From: Paraburkholderia sp. BL25I1N1
GTDB taxonomy: Bacteria; Pseudomonadota; Gammaproteobacteria; Burkholderiales; Burkholderiaceae
Direction: 5' to 3'
DNA length: 64,000 bases
NCBI RefSeq assembly: GCF_003002025.1
Contig: NZ_PVZB01000017.1
Span: forward strand, 62,001 to 126,000
The position numbers and the translations under genes were made by a program. This document shows positions 8,721 through 16,822 of the stretch, in pieces; the first letter of the stretch is position 1, and every line of letters begins with the position of its first letter. The notes beneath the pieces were generated by a model that saw only the letters and a list, made by a program, of their open reading frames with translations, was not told where the DNA came from and ran no database searches.

Positions 8721-9827
8721 TCACGCGCGTCCGCTCAACTCGCACACTCGCTGCGCAATGGCGAGCGACGCCGTCAATCCTGGCGACTCGATACCGAACA
8801 GATTGACGAGTCCACGCACACCGTGCGCAGCCGGACCTTGAATCACGAAGTCGGCAGCGGGTTCGCCGGGACCGGAAAGCTTCGGACGAATCCCCGCATA
8901 CGCGGGCTGCAATGCATCGTCCGGAAGCGCGGGCCAGTAGGCGCGAATCGCCGCATAAAACGATTCCGCGCGACGCGGATCGACGTCGTAGTTGATCGCA
9001 TCGACCCATTCGACATCGGGACCGAAACGCGCCTGGCCGCCGAGGTCGATGGTCAGATGCACGCCGAGTCCGGCCTCGTTCGGCATCGGATAAATCAGGC
9101 GGCTGAACGGCGCGCGCCCCGAGATGCTGAAGTAGTTGCCGCGTGCGAGATAGAGCGGCGGCACATGCCGCGCGTCGAGTCCGCGGATTCTGCGCGCCAG
9201 TGCGTTCGCCTGCAAACCGGCGCTGTTGATCACGCACGCTGCGCTGATCGTGGTCGGGGCGCCGCCGCCCACGTTGATGATGAAGCGGCCGTTGCTCGCT
9301 TCGATCGCTTTGACCGGCGCGTGAAACGCACACACCGCGCCGTCGCGCTCCGCGTCGCCCTGCAGCGCCAGCATGAATTGATGACTATCGACGATACCCG
9401 TCTGCGGCGAGAACACCGCTTCCACACATTCGAGCGCGGGTTCGAGCGCTTGCGCCTGGTCGCCGGTGATTCGCATGAGGTCGAGCACACCGTTGTCGCG
9501 GCCTTTGGCCATGATGCTTTCGAGCTGAGGAATCTGATTGCGTGAAGTGGCCACTAGCAATTTGCCGCAGCGTGAATGCGGCACGTTGCGCTCGACGCAG
9601 TAGTCATAGAGCATCTCGCGGCCGCGCACGCAAAGCGCGGCTTTGAGCGAGCCACGCGGATAGTAGATGCCCGCGTGAATCACTTCGCTGTTGCGCGAGC
9701 TGGTGCCCACGCCGATTGCTTCGGCGGCTTCCAGCACGATGACGTCGCGGCCCCGCGCCGCCAGTGCGCGCGCCACCGCGAGCCCGATCACGCCGGCGCC
9801 GATCACTACACATTCGATTTGGTCCAT
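8721..9827 (-). CDS. FAD-dependent oxidoreductase (DAO family, LhgO-like)
   Basis: A 368-residue flavoprotein of the D-amino acid oxidase fold. The N-terminal dinucleotide-binding motif is VVIGAGVIGLAVARAL, followed by the SSRNSEVIHAGIYY segment that is characteristic of L-2-hydroxyglutarate dehydrogenase/oxidase-like proteins. The C-terminus has the second FAD contact (LFGIESPGLTASLAIA). I chose ATG 9827; a TTG 18 bases further upstream (9845) is possible. The likely reaction is oxidation of a 2-hydroxyacid, but the substrate is inferred only from the family. No quinone or dehydrogenase partner adjoins it. Confidence 0.85.
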   Translation of the reverse strand: MDQIECVVIGAGVIGLAVARALAARGRDVIVLEAAEAIGVGTSSRNSEVIHAGIYYPRGSLKAALCVRGREMLYDYCVERNVPHSRCGKLLVATSRNQIPQLESIMAKGRDNGVLDLMRITGDQAQALEPALECVEAVFSPQTGIVDSHQFMLALQGDAERDGAVCAFHAPVKAIEASNGRFIINVGGGAPTTISAACVINSAGLQANALARRIRGLDARHVPPLYLARGNYFSISGRAPFSRLIYPMPNEAGLGVHLTIDLGGQARFGPDVEWVDAINYDVDPRRAESFYAAIRAYWPALPDDALQPAYAGIRPKLSGPGEPAADFVIQGPAAHGVRGLVNLFGIESPGLTASLAIAQRVCELSGRA

Positions 9828-9984
9828 GTCCCTTGACGCGGCCAACGTCGCCGCGCGCTACCTCGTTCACCCGATCAAGATGAAGACAAGGTGCGGCTTT
9901 CGCGTGCCTGACACCGCTCGCTGCCGAACGCACCTGTCCATTCGCCACCGCTACGCAAAATTGTACGACGCCTTACAGACACAA

Positions 9985-10014
9985 ATGCCCGCAGTCGGTA
10001 ATGGCTGCGGGCAT
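9985..10014. other. Perfect 10-bp inverted repeat (hairpin) upstream of the oxidoreductase
   Basis: ATGCCCGCAG (9985-9994) and CTGCGGGCAT (10005-10014) pair perfectly around a 10-base loop. There is no good T run on either side. It could be a weak terminator for a minus-strand transcript or an mRNA-stabilising hairpin. Confidence 0.5.
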
Positions 10015-10196
10015 GCGGTCTTGTGCGGGTCTCAAACGTAGTGGCCGGACTTAATTAGTGTACGCCGTCGGGGATCGCGGCGCTCGCTTCTTCGTATGTG
10101 GGACGAATGGGAGGCACTGTCGGGTTGCATCTTATTAGTAGCAATAGTTGCCGCGACATTCATTGCATTTCGAGCGCAGATTCCTGCCTTTGGCCA

Positions 10197-10222
10197 TAAA
10201 AAAGCCGCCCGAAGGCGGCTTT
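10197..10222 (-). terminator. Rho-independent terminator after the AAA ATPase gene
   Basis: AGCCGCC (10203-10209) pairs with GGCGGCT (10214-10220); on the minus strand it is followed by six T (10197-10202). It lies about 25 bases past the ATPase stop codon. Confidence 0.85.
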
Positions 10223-10246
10223 GCTGCGAAAAATTGGCAAAAATGT

Positions 10247-11224
10247 TCAGAAACCGATGGGTTTTCGCCGGTTTCCGTGGTCCAGGCGAATGTCGCCCGC
10301 TTCGACATGATCCCTTCCATCGATCCGCGCCGCGCCGAAGCCGTTGAGAATCGCGCGGCGCATCTCACGCGGCGACGCCCGCATCAGCGCGTCGAGGGCG
10401 TCGTCGCCCAGCACCTCGGGAAAGCGCAGGCCCCAGTTGTGCGCGCTGCGGATCTCGTCGTAGATCGCCTGAGCGATACGGCGTGCGCCGTCGCGATCCG
10501 GCGGCGGGATCTCATACACGTTCATCCGGTTCAGGATCGGCTCGGGAATCGAGCGTTCGTCGTTCGCCGTCGCGATCCAGATCACATGCCCGGCGTTGAT
10601 CGGAATCTCGGCGAACTCGTCGATGAAGGTCTGCGCCGTATCGTGCTCCAGCAGCGCATACAACGCACCGAGCGGATCGTATTGCGAATCGCCGGTGGCC
10701 TTGTCGATTTCGTCGACGGCGATCACCGGGTTCGCGTAACTGCCGTTCACGAGCGCATCGAACACCTTGCCCGGCTTCGCGTTCTTCCATTGGGAAGAAG
10801 CGCCCGACAGAATCCAGCCCGCCGTCAGCGAACTCATCGCTACGTATTGGTACGAGGTGCCGAGCAGGCGCGCCAACTGCTTGGCGAAGTGAGTCTTGCC
10901 GATGCCGGGGTCGCCGAGCAGGAGGATCGGCATCAGTTCGAGCCGGTCTTCGGTCTCGAGGCATAAGGCGACCTGCTTGCGAATGTCGTCGAGTGGCGCG
11001 GAAAAGTTGGGCAGCGCGTCGATCAGATCGTCGATCGACGGCATGCGGTTCGGCTTCACGCAAAAGCGCAGATTGCCGGTCTTCAGCATCTTTTCGTAGG
11101 TTGCGCGCAGTGCCTCGTTCGCGCCTTCACCGAGATCGTTCAGCGCGGTCTCGACCTGATCGAGGTCGTACACCCTGCTGAAAGACGCCACGGCGATTTC
11201 TTGTTTGACCATTGCTGTTGTCAT
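10247..11224 (-). CDS. AAA family ATPase of unknown role (single AAA domain)
   Basis: A 325-residue protein. Residues 1-90 are a helical N-terminal region; the AAA module follows with Walker A GDPGIGKTHFA, Walker B VIAVDEIDKA, a sensor stretch VIWIATANDERSI and arginine-finger region PEPILNRMNV. The C-terminal part resembles the lid domain of Lon-type ATPases but no protease domain follows. It is therefore an unfoldase or remodelling ATPase without a visible partner. The ATG at 11224 was chosen because it is the first in frame after a purine-rich GGGGTGAG; M5 is an alternative. It is a single-gene unit. Confidence 0.85.
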   Translation of the reverse strand: MTTAMVKQEIAVASFSRVYDLDQVETALNDLGEGANEALRATYEKMLKTGNLRFCVKPNRMPSIDDLIDALPNFSAPLDDIRKQVALCLETEDRLELMPILLLGDPGIGKTHFAKQLARLLGTSYQYVAMSSLTAGWILSGASSQWKNAKPGKVFDALVNGSYANPVIAVDEIDKATGDSQYDPLGALYALLEHDTAQTFIDEFAEIPINAGHVIWIATANDERSIPEPILNRMNVYEIPPPDRDGARRIAQAIYDEIRSAHNWGLRFPEVLGDDALDALMRASPREMRRAILNGFGAARIDGRDHVEAGDIRLDHGNRRKPIGF

Positions 11225-11493
11225 CGCTCACCCCGTCTGGCTGGTCTTGCTGCTGCGGCTCCTTGTATGGCGCCGTTTCAAGTCCAGTGTAACGACGACA
11301 TATTCGCGTGCAAGCCAGCAGTCTCGCGACTCTGCTGCTAACAGCGGGTTGTTTTTGGTGATTGCCGGCCTTACCTGAAATGGATTGTTGCTGAACCCGG
11401 CCCCGTTTGACGTGTCAGAAAGGCGTTACGTCCATCAGGGGTAAGATGGCCTTCTGATTACGCGGCCGGATCTCGTGACCGGAGAATTCTTCT

Positions 11494-12033
11494 ATGTGGA
11501 AAACCAGTATCGTGGCCGTGTTGCTCGGCACTTCGTTGCTTGCGAATGCACAACAGAGCGCATCACAGAGCGCACCGCAAAGCACGCCACAACGGCCGGC
11601 GCAGCAGGTCGTGCAATGGCAGTTGCAGGTCATGCGCGACGGCCAGCAAATCGACGCGTTCGACGGCACCACCACCGTCGGCCAGGCGCGCACGGACACG
11701 CATCACAAGATGGTGCAGCATAGCGTCGGCTGCAAGGATCAGCCCGCCGGCAGTATCGATCTGGCGCGCACGCTGACCGTCTCGCCGCTGCAGGCGGATG
11801 CGAGCGGCGTCACCATGTCGATCGATGCACAGGAAACATTCGAGGAAAACGCCGCGCGGCAAACCGACACCGGCTGCAAGCTGCCGCCGCAACCGCGCCA
11901 GGTCAGTGCAAGCCATCCGGGTCTGAGGGTGGCGCCGGGGCAATGGGCCACGTGGACCATCGTCGACAAAGACCCGAACCTGGTCTACCGCGTGCGTGCA
12001 AGTCTCGCGGACAGCGCAACCTCGGCAAACTGA
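11494..12033 (+). CDS. Exported protein of unknown function
   Basis: A 179-residue protein with a clear Sec signal peptide (MWKTSIVAVLLGTSLLANAQ, cleavage near residue 19). The mature start is low complexity, rich in Gln, Ser and Pro (about residues 20-38). Two cysteines, C80 in VGCKDQ and one in TGCKLPP, could form a disulfide in the periplasm. No known domain is recognised. The ATG follows GGAGA by nine bases. It sits 88 bases upstream of the EEP gene on the same strand and could be cotranscribed with it. Function unknown. Confidence 0.75.
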   Translation: MWKTSIVAVLLGTSLLANAQQSASQSAPQSTPQRPAQQVVQWQLQVMRDGQQIDAFDGTTTVGQARTDTHHKMVQHSVGCKDQPAGSIDLARTLTVSPLQADASGVTMSIDAQETFEENAARQTDTGCKLPPQPRQVSASHPGLRVAPGQWATWTIVDKDPNLVYRVRASLADSATSAN

Positions 12034-12121
12034 TCGAACTGATGCAAAGCACACGCAAGCGAACACGCAAACAGCACGCGGCTAACCGACGCCCCCAACC
12101 AGAACACGTGGACAACGCGGC

Positions 12122-12919
12122 ATGCGAAACCCCGAAGAATTGATCCGCGAGAGCGTAGCGCCCAAAGATTTCGTTGCGGTGAGCTGGAACCTGCATAAAG
12201 GCCGCACACCGCTCGGCTTTCAGGCCTGGCAAGCCATGCAACGCTGGGTGCAATCGACCCATGCGGACGCCTATTTTTTACAGGAAGCGATGGCGCGGCG
12301 CATGCCGTCGCCGGTATTGGCGAGCAGTTTCGGCTCGCCGCTTGCCGATCCGTTGAGCGATGTCTGGCATTGTCAGGCCACGGAAATCGCGCGCGCGCTC
12401 GAACTCGAAATCGCGCTCGGACCAAACGTTTTCAAACCATCGTGGCGGCATGGCAATGCGATTTTGTCGCCGCATCCGCTGGATCTCGGCGGACGCTGGG
12501 ACATTTCCGCGCATCGCTTCGAAAAGCGCGGTCTGCTGGTGGCGCGCGCGACTTTCGGTGGTCACTCGGTTACGCTGCTGTGCGCGCATCTTGCGCTTAC
12601 ACGTTCAGCCCGCCTGCGTCAGATGAACTGGATCGCGCACTGGATCGCGAAGGAAGCGCCCGAAGGTCCGCTGGTGCTCGCCGGCGACTTCAACGACTGG
12701 CGCAACGATTCTGTGCCGCTCTTCGGCGAACATGGTTTGCAGGAAGTCGCCACGCTGCTCGGCGAGGCGGGCCGTACTTTTCCGGCTTTCTCGCCCGCGC
12801 TCGCGCTCGACAAAATGTTCGTGCGTGGCATGAAGCCGATCGAATGGATCCAGCCGACGCAGGAGACCGCGTGGCTCTCGGATCACTTGCCATACATGGC
12901 GCGCTTGCGAGTCGAATAG
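12122..12919 (+). CDS. Endonuclease/exonuclease/phosphatase (EEP) family protein
   Basis: A 265-residue metal-dependent phosphodiesterase of the EEP fold. Motifs in order are VSWNLHKG near residue 20, FLQEA (metal-binding Glu) near 58, CAHLALT near 153, the active-site LAGDFNDWRND near 180, and the C-terminal WLSDHLPYMA with the catalytic SDH. There is no signal peptide. Members cleave DNA, phospholipids or phosphoesters, and some act in phospholipid remodelling; the substrate here is unknown. No clear ribosome site precedes the ATG, so the start is less certain than the frame. It converges on the aldose epimerase gene. Confidence 0.85.
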   Translation: MRNPEELIRESVAPKDFVAVSWNLHKGRTPLGFQAWQAMQRWVQSTHADAYFLQEAMARRMPSPVLASSFGSPLADPLSDVWHCQATEIARALELEIALGPNVFKPSWRHGNAILSPHPLDLGGRWDISAHRFEKRGLLVARATFGGHSVTLLCAHLALTRSARLRQMNWIAHWIAKEAPEGPLVLAGDFNDWRNDSVPLFGEHGLQEVATLLGEAGRTFPAFSPALALDKMFVRGMKPIEWIQPTQETAWLSDHLPYMARLRVE

Positions 12920-12947
12920 ACGCGAACCCGAGCGCACGCGCCGCACG

Positions 12948-13928
12948 TTAGTCCTTGTGCGGCGTCCATTTCGCCGTCGCGGCGATCTGCTCGCCAGGCT
13001 GCAATACGCAGCCGCCCACGTGCCCACGCGGGCCGACCGCGTTGAAGCAGTCCGTGGTGTTCGTCACGGGTTCCACGCACAGTTGCGGGTCGTCGGCGGG
13101 CGCGAAGATCACCATGTGATCGAACGGGGCGTCGGCGGTCATCGTTAGTCGACGGTGTTCGTCGGGCCACGCAATGGTCGCCTCGCGCGACCAGTTCGCG
13201 AAGTTGTTGTCGAGATCGAACGCGTCCGGCGACATGCCTTCGCGCAACGCTTCCACCGCGGGATGCGCGCCGAGATGCGTCGGCAACACGTCGGCGTCGG
13301 CGTGCCACATGGCTTTCACCTCAGCGTACACGCGAGTCTGCGCGGTGCGCGGATAGTACGGGTGATGCCCCATGCCGAACGGCATCGGCTGATCGGCCAG
13401 GTTTTGCGCGGCTAGCGTGATGCGCAACGCGCCGCCGCTTAACTCGATTCGCTGCCGCGCGCGATAGCGAAACGGCCAGTCGCCGGGTACGCGCGCATCC
13501 GGTTCGTGTTCGAAGTGCAGTTCCACCGAGCTTTCGGTACGCGCCCCCACCTGCCACGGATGCCGCCACGCGTTGCCATGCAGCGCGTGGGCGAAACGCG
13601 TGTCGTTGCCGGCGAGATCGATCGTGCGGCCGTCGAATTCGAAACGCGCGTCGCGAATCCGGTTGCAGTAAGGAAACAGCGGAAAGCTCGCCATGCGCAG
13701 GGGATCGCGCTCAGCGAACGCCGCCGCCGAGGCCGGCCGCAACCAGTGCAATGGACCGTCGGGCGTCGTTTCGTAGAAGGCCGCCAGCGCGCCGCCCACT
13801 TCGGGCGCGATCACGACACGCAGCGCACCGGCCGAAAGCGTGACGACCGTGGCCACGACCGCAGGATCGTCGAGCCACATGAGTCCGGTCGCCGACGGCC
13901 GGATCGAATGCAAGGAAACGTCGCGCAT
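12948..13928 (-). CDS. Aldose 1-epimerase (galactose mutarotase family)
   Basis: A 326-residue beta-sandwich enzyme that interconverts alpha and beta anomers of aldoses. Active-site elements visible are R in PYCNRIRDARFEF, H in FAHALHGNAW, H in GMGHHPYY, and the catalytic Glu in CVEPVTNTTD. The gene is divergent from the LacI-type regulator and the sugar ABC transporter, and the shared 300-base gap contains two regulator-operator candidates, so mutarotation of the imported sugar is a reasonable role. The start at 13928 is the first ATG in frame; M17 is an alternative. Confidence 0.9.
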   Translation of the reverse strand: MRDVSLHSIRPSATGLMWLDDPAVVATVVTLSAGALRVVIAPEVGGALAAFYETTPDGPLHWLRPASAAAFAERDPLRMASFPLFPYCNRIRDARFEFDGRTIDLAGNDTRFAHALHGNAWRHPWQVGARTESSVELHFEHEPDARVPGDWPFRYRARQRIELSGGALRITLAAQNLADQPMPFGMGHHPYYPRTAQTRVYAEVKAMWHADADVLPTHLGAHPAVEALREGMSPDAFDLDNNFANWSREATIAWPDEHRRLTMTADAPFDHMVIFAPADDPQLCVEPVTNTTDCFNAVGPRGHVGGCVLQPGEQIAATAKWTPHKD

Positions 13929-14068
13929 GGTCAGAAAAGGCAGTGCCTCGAGCGGATGGCGGCATGAACGCGCATGGCATCTCCTGGAACGTGCCGCGCC
14001 CAGCGCGCGGCCGGCGGACTGTCACAATCCGCGCGACCGAGAATCGCACGCCAAAGCACAATCGTCAA

Positions 14069-14082
14069 TATTATTAGTAATA
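14069..14082. promoter_or_regulatory. Candidate LacI-type operator, copy 1
   Basis: TATTATTAGTAATA is palindromic at 12 of 14 positions and is strikingly AT-rich for this genome. It lies between the divergent epimerase and regulator genes, and the same core recurs at 14159 and 15303. Assignment to the adjacent LacI-type regulator is inference from position. Confidence 0.6.
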
Positions 14083-14158
14083 AACTTGTCGGATGAGCGT
14101 GGTGTGGAGGGCGATGCGAGCCTCCCAAATGACGGGTTAGCGCGCGTTGCCGCGCGCA

Positions 14159-14172
14159 TATTATTAGTGGTA
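14159..14172. promoter_or_regulatory. Candidate LacI-type operator, copy 2
   Basis: TATTATTAGTGGTA shares its first ten bases with copy 1 and lies 64 bases upstream of the regulator start, the position expected for autorepression. Confidence 0.55.
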
Positions 14173-14235
14173 CCGTCAGGCACCGGGATGCCCACGGCAT
14201 GCTCCAGCTTTAGCGCCGCTGCAGCGGCCCGCACA

Positions 14236-15318
14236 ATGAAAAAATCGACTCAACGCCGTCCGACCATGACCGACATCGCCAAGCTCACTGGCGTGTCGCA
14301 ATCGACTGTCTCGCTGGTGCTGAACAACGCGACCGGCGCGAAGTTCTCGGAGACTACCCGCAACAAGGTGCTGAAGGCCGCGCACGATCTCGGCTACCGG
14401 CTCTCGCTGCGCGAACCGGTGTCGGCCTCCGCCGATGAACGCAATCTGATCGTCTATCTCGCCGACGAAATTTCCACCAGTCCGCATCCGGTCGTGAATA
14501 TCGACGGCGCGCGCGATGCAGCGTACGCAAGCGGCAAGATGCTGGCGGTCTATTCCACGCACGGCAACGCCGACATCGAGAAGCAGGTGCTGGACACCAC
14601 GCTGTCCAATCCGCATGTGTTCGGCGTAATCTACGCGACCGTCTACACGCGCAAAGTGACGCCGCCGGCGGCGCTGTCGCAGGTGCCGACCGTGCTGCTG
14701 AACTGCTACACGGGCGAAGGCGGGTTCTCGTCGGTGGTGCCCGCCGAGGTGGCCGGCGGCCATCTGGCGACCGACTATCTGCTGCAGTCCGGCCATCGGC
14801 GCATTGGCTATATCAACGGCGAGCCCTGGCAGGACGCGTCGAAGGATCGCCTCAAAGGCTACCGCACCGCGCTTGCCACCGCGGATCTGCCCTACGCGCC
14901 GGAAATGGTGCGCGACGGCGACTGGAGTTCGGGCCTCGGCTTCGAACTGACGCTTTCCCTGATGCGCGAACCCAACCCGCCGACCGCGATTTTCTGCGCC
15001 AACGACCTCACCGCCATCGGCGCGATCGAAGCGTTGAAGCAACTCGGCATGCGCGTGCCTGAAGACGTCTCGGTGCTCGGTTACGACGACCAGGAAATCG
15101 CCCGCCACACGCATCCCCCGCTCTCCACCGTGGTGCTGCCGAACTACGAACTGGGACGCTGGGCCGTCGAGACTTTGCTGCAGGAAGAACACAATCGTGC
15201 CGCCGGCGCGCCGATTCGGCATCGCATGGTGAAACTGGACGGTCCGCTCGTCGAACGCGGTTCGGTCAGGGTAATTACCGAGGCGAAAAAGCCAATAATT
15301 AATATTATTAGTGATTGA
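14236..15318 (+). CDS. LacI-family transcriptional regulator of the adjacent sugar transporter
   Basis: A 360-residue repressor-type protein. The N-terminal LacI helix-turn-helix is TMTDIAKLTGVSQSTVSLVLNN (about residues 10-31), followed by the hinge helix and a periplasmic-binding-like sensor domain with FCANDLTAIGAIEAL and SVLGYDDQEIARHT near the C-terminus. I chose ATG 14236, directly before the HTH; an ATG 48 bases upstream is in frame but would add a low-complexity Ala/Ser leader. It precedes the ABC transporter genes on the same strand, and its own last codons overlap a copy of the operator-like motif. The likely effector is the imported sugar. Confidence 0.9.
   Translation: MKKSTQRRPTMTDIAKLTGVSQSTVSLVLNNATGAKFSETTRNKVLKAAHDLGYRLSLREPVSASADERNLIVYLADEISTSPHPVVNIDGARDAAYASGKMLAVYSTHGNADIEKQVLDTTLSNPHVFGVIYATVYTRKVTPPAALSQVPTVLLNCYTGEGGFSSVVPAEVAGGHLATDYLLQSGHRRIGYINGEPWQDASKDRLKGYRTALATADLPYAPEMVRDGDWSSGLGFELTLSLMREPNPPTAIFCANDLTAIGAIEALKQLGMRVPEDVSVLGYDDQEIARHTHPPLSTVVLPNYELGRWAVETLLQEEHNRAAGAPIRHRMVKLDGPLVERGSVRVITEAKKPIINIISD
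15303..15316. promoter_or_regulatory. Candidate LacI-type operator, copy 3, at the end of the regulator gene
   Basis: TATTATTAGTGATT repeats the core of the two upstream copies. It overlaps the last codons of the regulator and lies about 120 bases before the binding-protein start, so it would control the transporter promoter. An AT-rich tract with GATAATAATT follows immediately. Confidence 0.55.
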
Positions 15319-15433
15319 CCGATAATAATTCTGGATGGAATAATCGGCACGTCCGGTAGGGCGGATCAACGTCGACCGGCAGAAGAAAACTAAAAAGCAA
15401 ATACACCTACCTCACCAGGTACTGGAGGAAGAC

Positions 15434-16453
15434 ATGGCGTCGCTCAACACGCAGTCGCGCGGATACGCGCGCAAGCAGCAGATTCGTCCGCTGGCGGGTT
15501 CGCTGCTGGCCCTGGCAATCGGTTTCGGCATCGCCACCGCGCACGCCGACGACGCGCTGCCGAAGTTGGCCAGCAAGACTCCGCTGAAGGTCGGCTTCGC
15601 GCAGACCGAAAGCAACAATCCATGGCGTCTGGCGGAAACCAAGAGCTTCAAGGACATTGCCGCGAAGTGCGGCTGGCAGTTGGTCATGACCGACGCCAAC
15701 AGTTCGAACTCCAAGCAGGTGTCGGACATCCAGAACATGATCGCGCAGCACGTCGATCTGCTGGTGTTCCCGCCGCGCGAAGAAAAGCCACTTGCGCCGG
15801 TCGTGCTGCAAGCTAAAAAGGCCGGCATTCCGGTGATCCTGGTCGACCGTAATGTCGATCAATCGGTCGCCAAGGCGGGCCGGGACTACATCACTTTCAT
15901 CGGCTCGGACTTCATCGATCAAGGCCATCGCGCTGCTGACTGGCTCGTCAAGGCGACGGGCGGCAAGGCGAAGATCATCGAACTCGAAGGCACCACCGGC
16001 GCGTCCGCCGCGAACGATCGCAAGAAGGGCTTCGACGAAATCATCGCGAAGAACCCGGGCATGACGATCATCGCGTCGCAAAGCGGCGACTTCGCGCGCG
16101 ACAAGGGTCGCCAGGTCATGGAAACGCTGTTGCAGGCGCATCCGGACGTGACCGCCGTCTACGCGCACAACGACGAAATGGCGCTCGGCGCGATCGCTGC
16201 GATCAAGGCCGCCGGCAAGCAGCCGGGCAAGGACATACAGATCGTCACGATCGACGGCACCAAGGGCGGCATGGACGCGATCGCGGCCGGCGAACTCGGC
16301 GCGAGCGTGCAGTCGAGCCCATTCTTCGGCCCGCTCGCGTGCGACGTCGCGCAGCGTTACGCGAAGGGCGAAAAGATCCCGACGTGGGTTAAGGTCTCCG
16401 ACAAGTTCTACGACAAGAGCAACGTGCAGCAGAACATGCAGGACGGCTATTGA
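15434..16453 (+). CDS. ytfQ: Sugar ABC transporter substrate-binding protein (YtfQ-like)
   Basis: A 339-residue periplasmic binding protein. The signal peptide spans about residues 1-38, with an unusually long basic n-region and cleavage near AHADDA. The mature LKVGFAQTESNNPWRLAETKS and the DANSSNSKQVSDIQNMIAQ stretch are typical of YtfQ, which in E. coli binds galactofuranose. The ATG is eight bases after GGAGGAA. It heads a four-gene transporter set, but a 370-base structured gap follows before the ATPase gene, a layout that usually yields more binding protein than membrane parts. The galactofuranose substrate is inference from order and similarity. Confidence 0.88.
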   Translation: MASLNTQSRGYARKQQIRPLAGSLLALAIGFGIATAHADDALPKLASKTPLKVGFAQTESNNPWRLAETKSFKDIAAKCGWQLVMTDANSSNSKQVSDIQNMIAQHVDLLVFPPREEKPLAPVVLQAKKAGIPVILVDRNVDQSVAKAGRDYITFIGSDFIDQGHRAADWLVKATGGKAKIIELEGTTGASAANDRKKGFDEIIAKNPGMTIIASQSGDFARDKGRQVMETLLQAHPDVTAVYAHNDEMALGAIAAIKAAGKQPGKDIQIVTIDGTKGGMDAIAAGELGASVQSSPFFGPLACDVAQRYAKGEKIPTWVKVSDKFYDKSNVQQNMQDGY

Positions 16454-16822
16454 TCACGAAGCGGAGTTGTACGCGCAGTTGCGAAGTTTGAGCGCCATGC
16501 TTTGACGGAGCGTCCACGCGCTCCGGCGGCGCCCCGAAGGAAGTCCCCCGCCCCGAAGCAAGTCCGTTAGATGCATCGGAATCGGGGGATTGCCTCGCAG
16601 GACGTCCCCGCCCCGAATCTGTCTCCTCGGGGGGCGGGCGACGGGAAGGGTTCGGAGCGACGCGTTCGTGGCAGCACGAACCGTCGCTTCGCTTTTATGC
16701 GGCGTAACATGGTTCGCCAACACTGCCCGCACAAGAGCCCGAACGAGGGCCACACTGGCTCGCATGTGCAGCGCAAAGCGCGCACGCGGCAAATCAGGCA
16801 GCACCTGATCAGGAGGACATCC
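16454..16822 (+). other. Structured intercistronic region between binding protein and ATPase genes
   Basis: 370 bases with no convincing gene. It holds a hairpin (CGGAGCG 16506-16512 with CGCTCCG 16519-16525), a 17-base direct repeat with one mismatch (16530-16546 and 16549-16565), and a GC-only hairpin (16605-16639). None is followed by a T run, so these look like mRNA-stabilising or attenuating elements rather than full terminators. Confidence 0.6.

Larger units (their letters stand above)
9846..10246. other. Gene-poor stretch with hairpins and one doubtful small ORF
   Basis: About 400 bases between two minus-strand genes. It holds the hairpin at 9985-10014, the terminator at 10197-10222, and a 34-codon minus-strand ORF (10055-10159) whose last 19 codons look gene-like while its first 14 use rare codons. 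I see no established gene. Confidence 0.4.
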
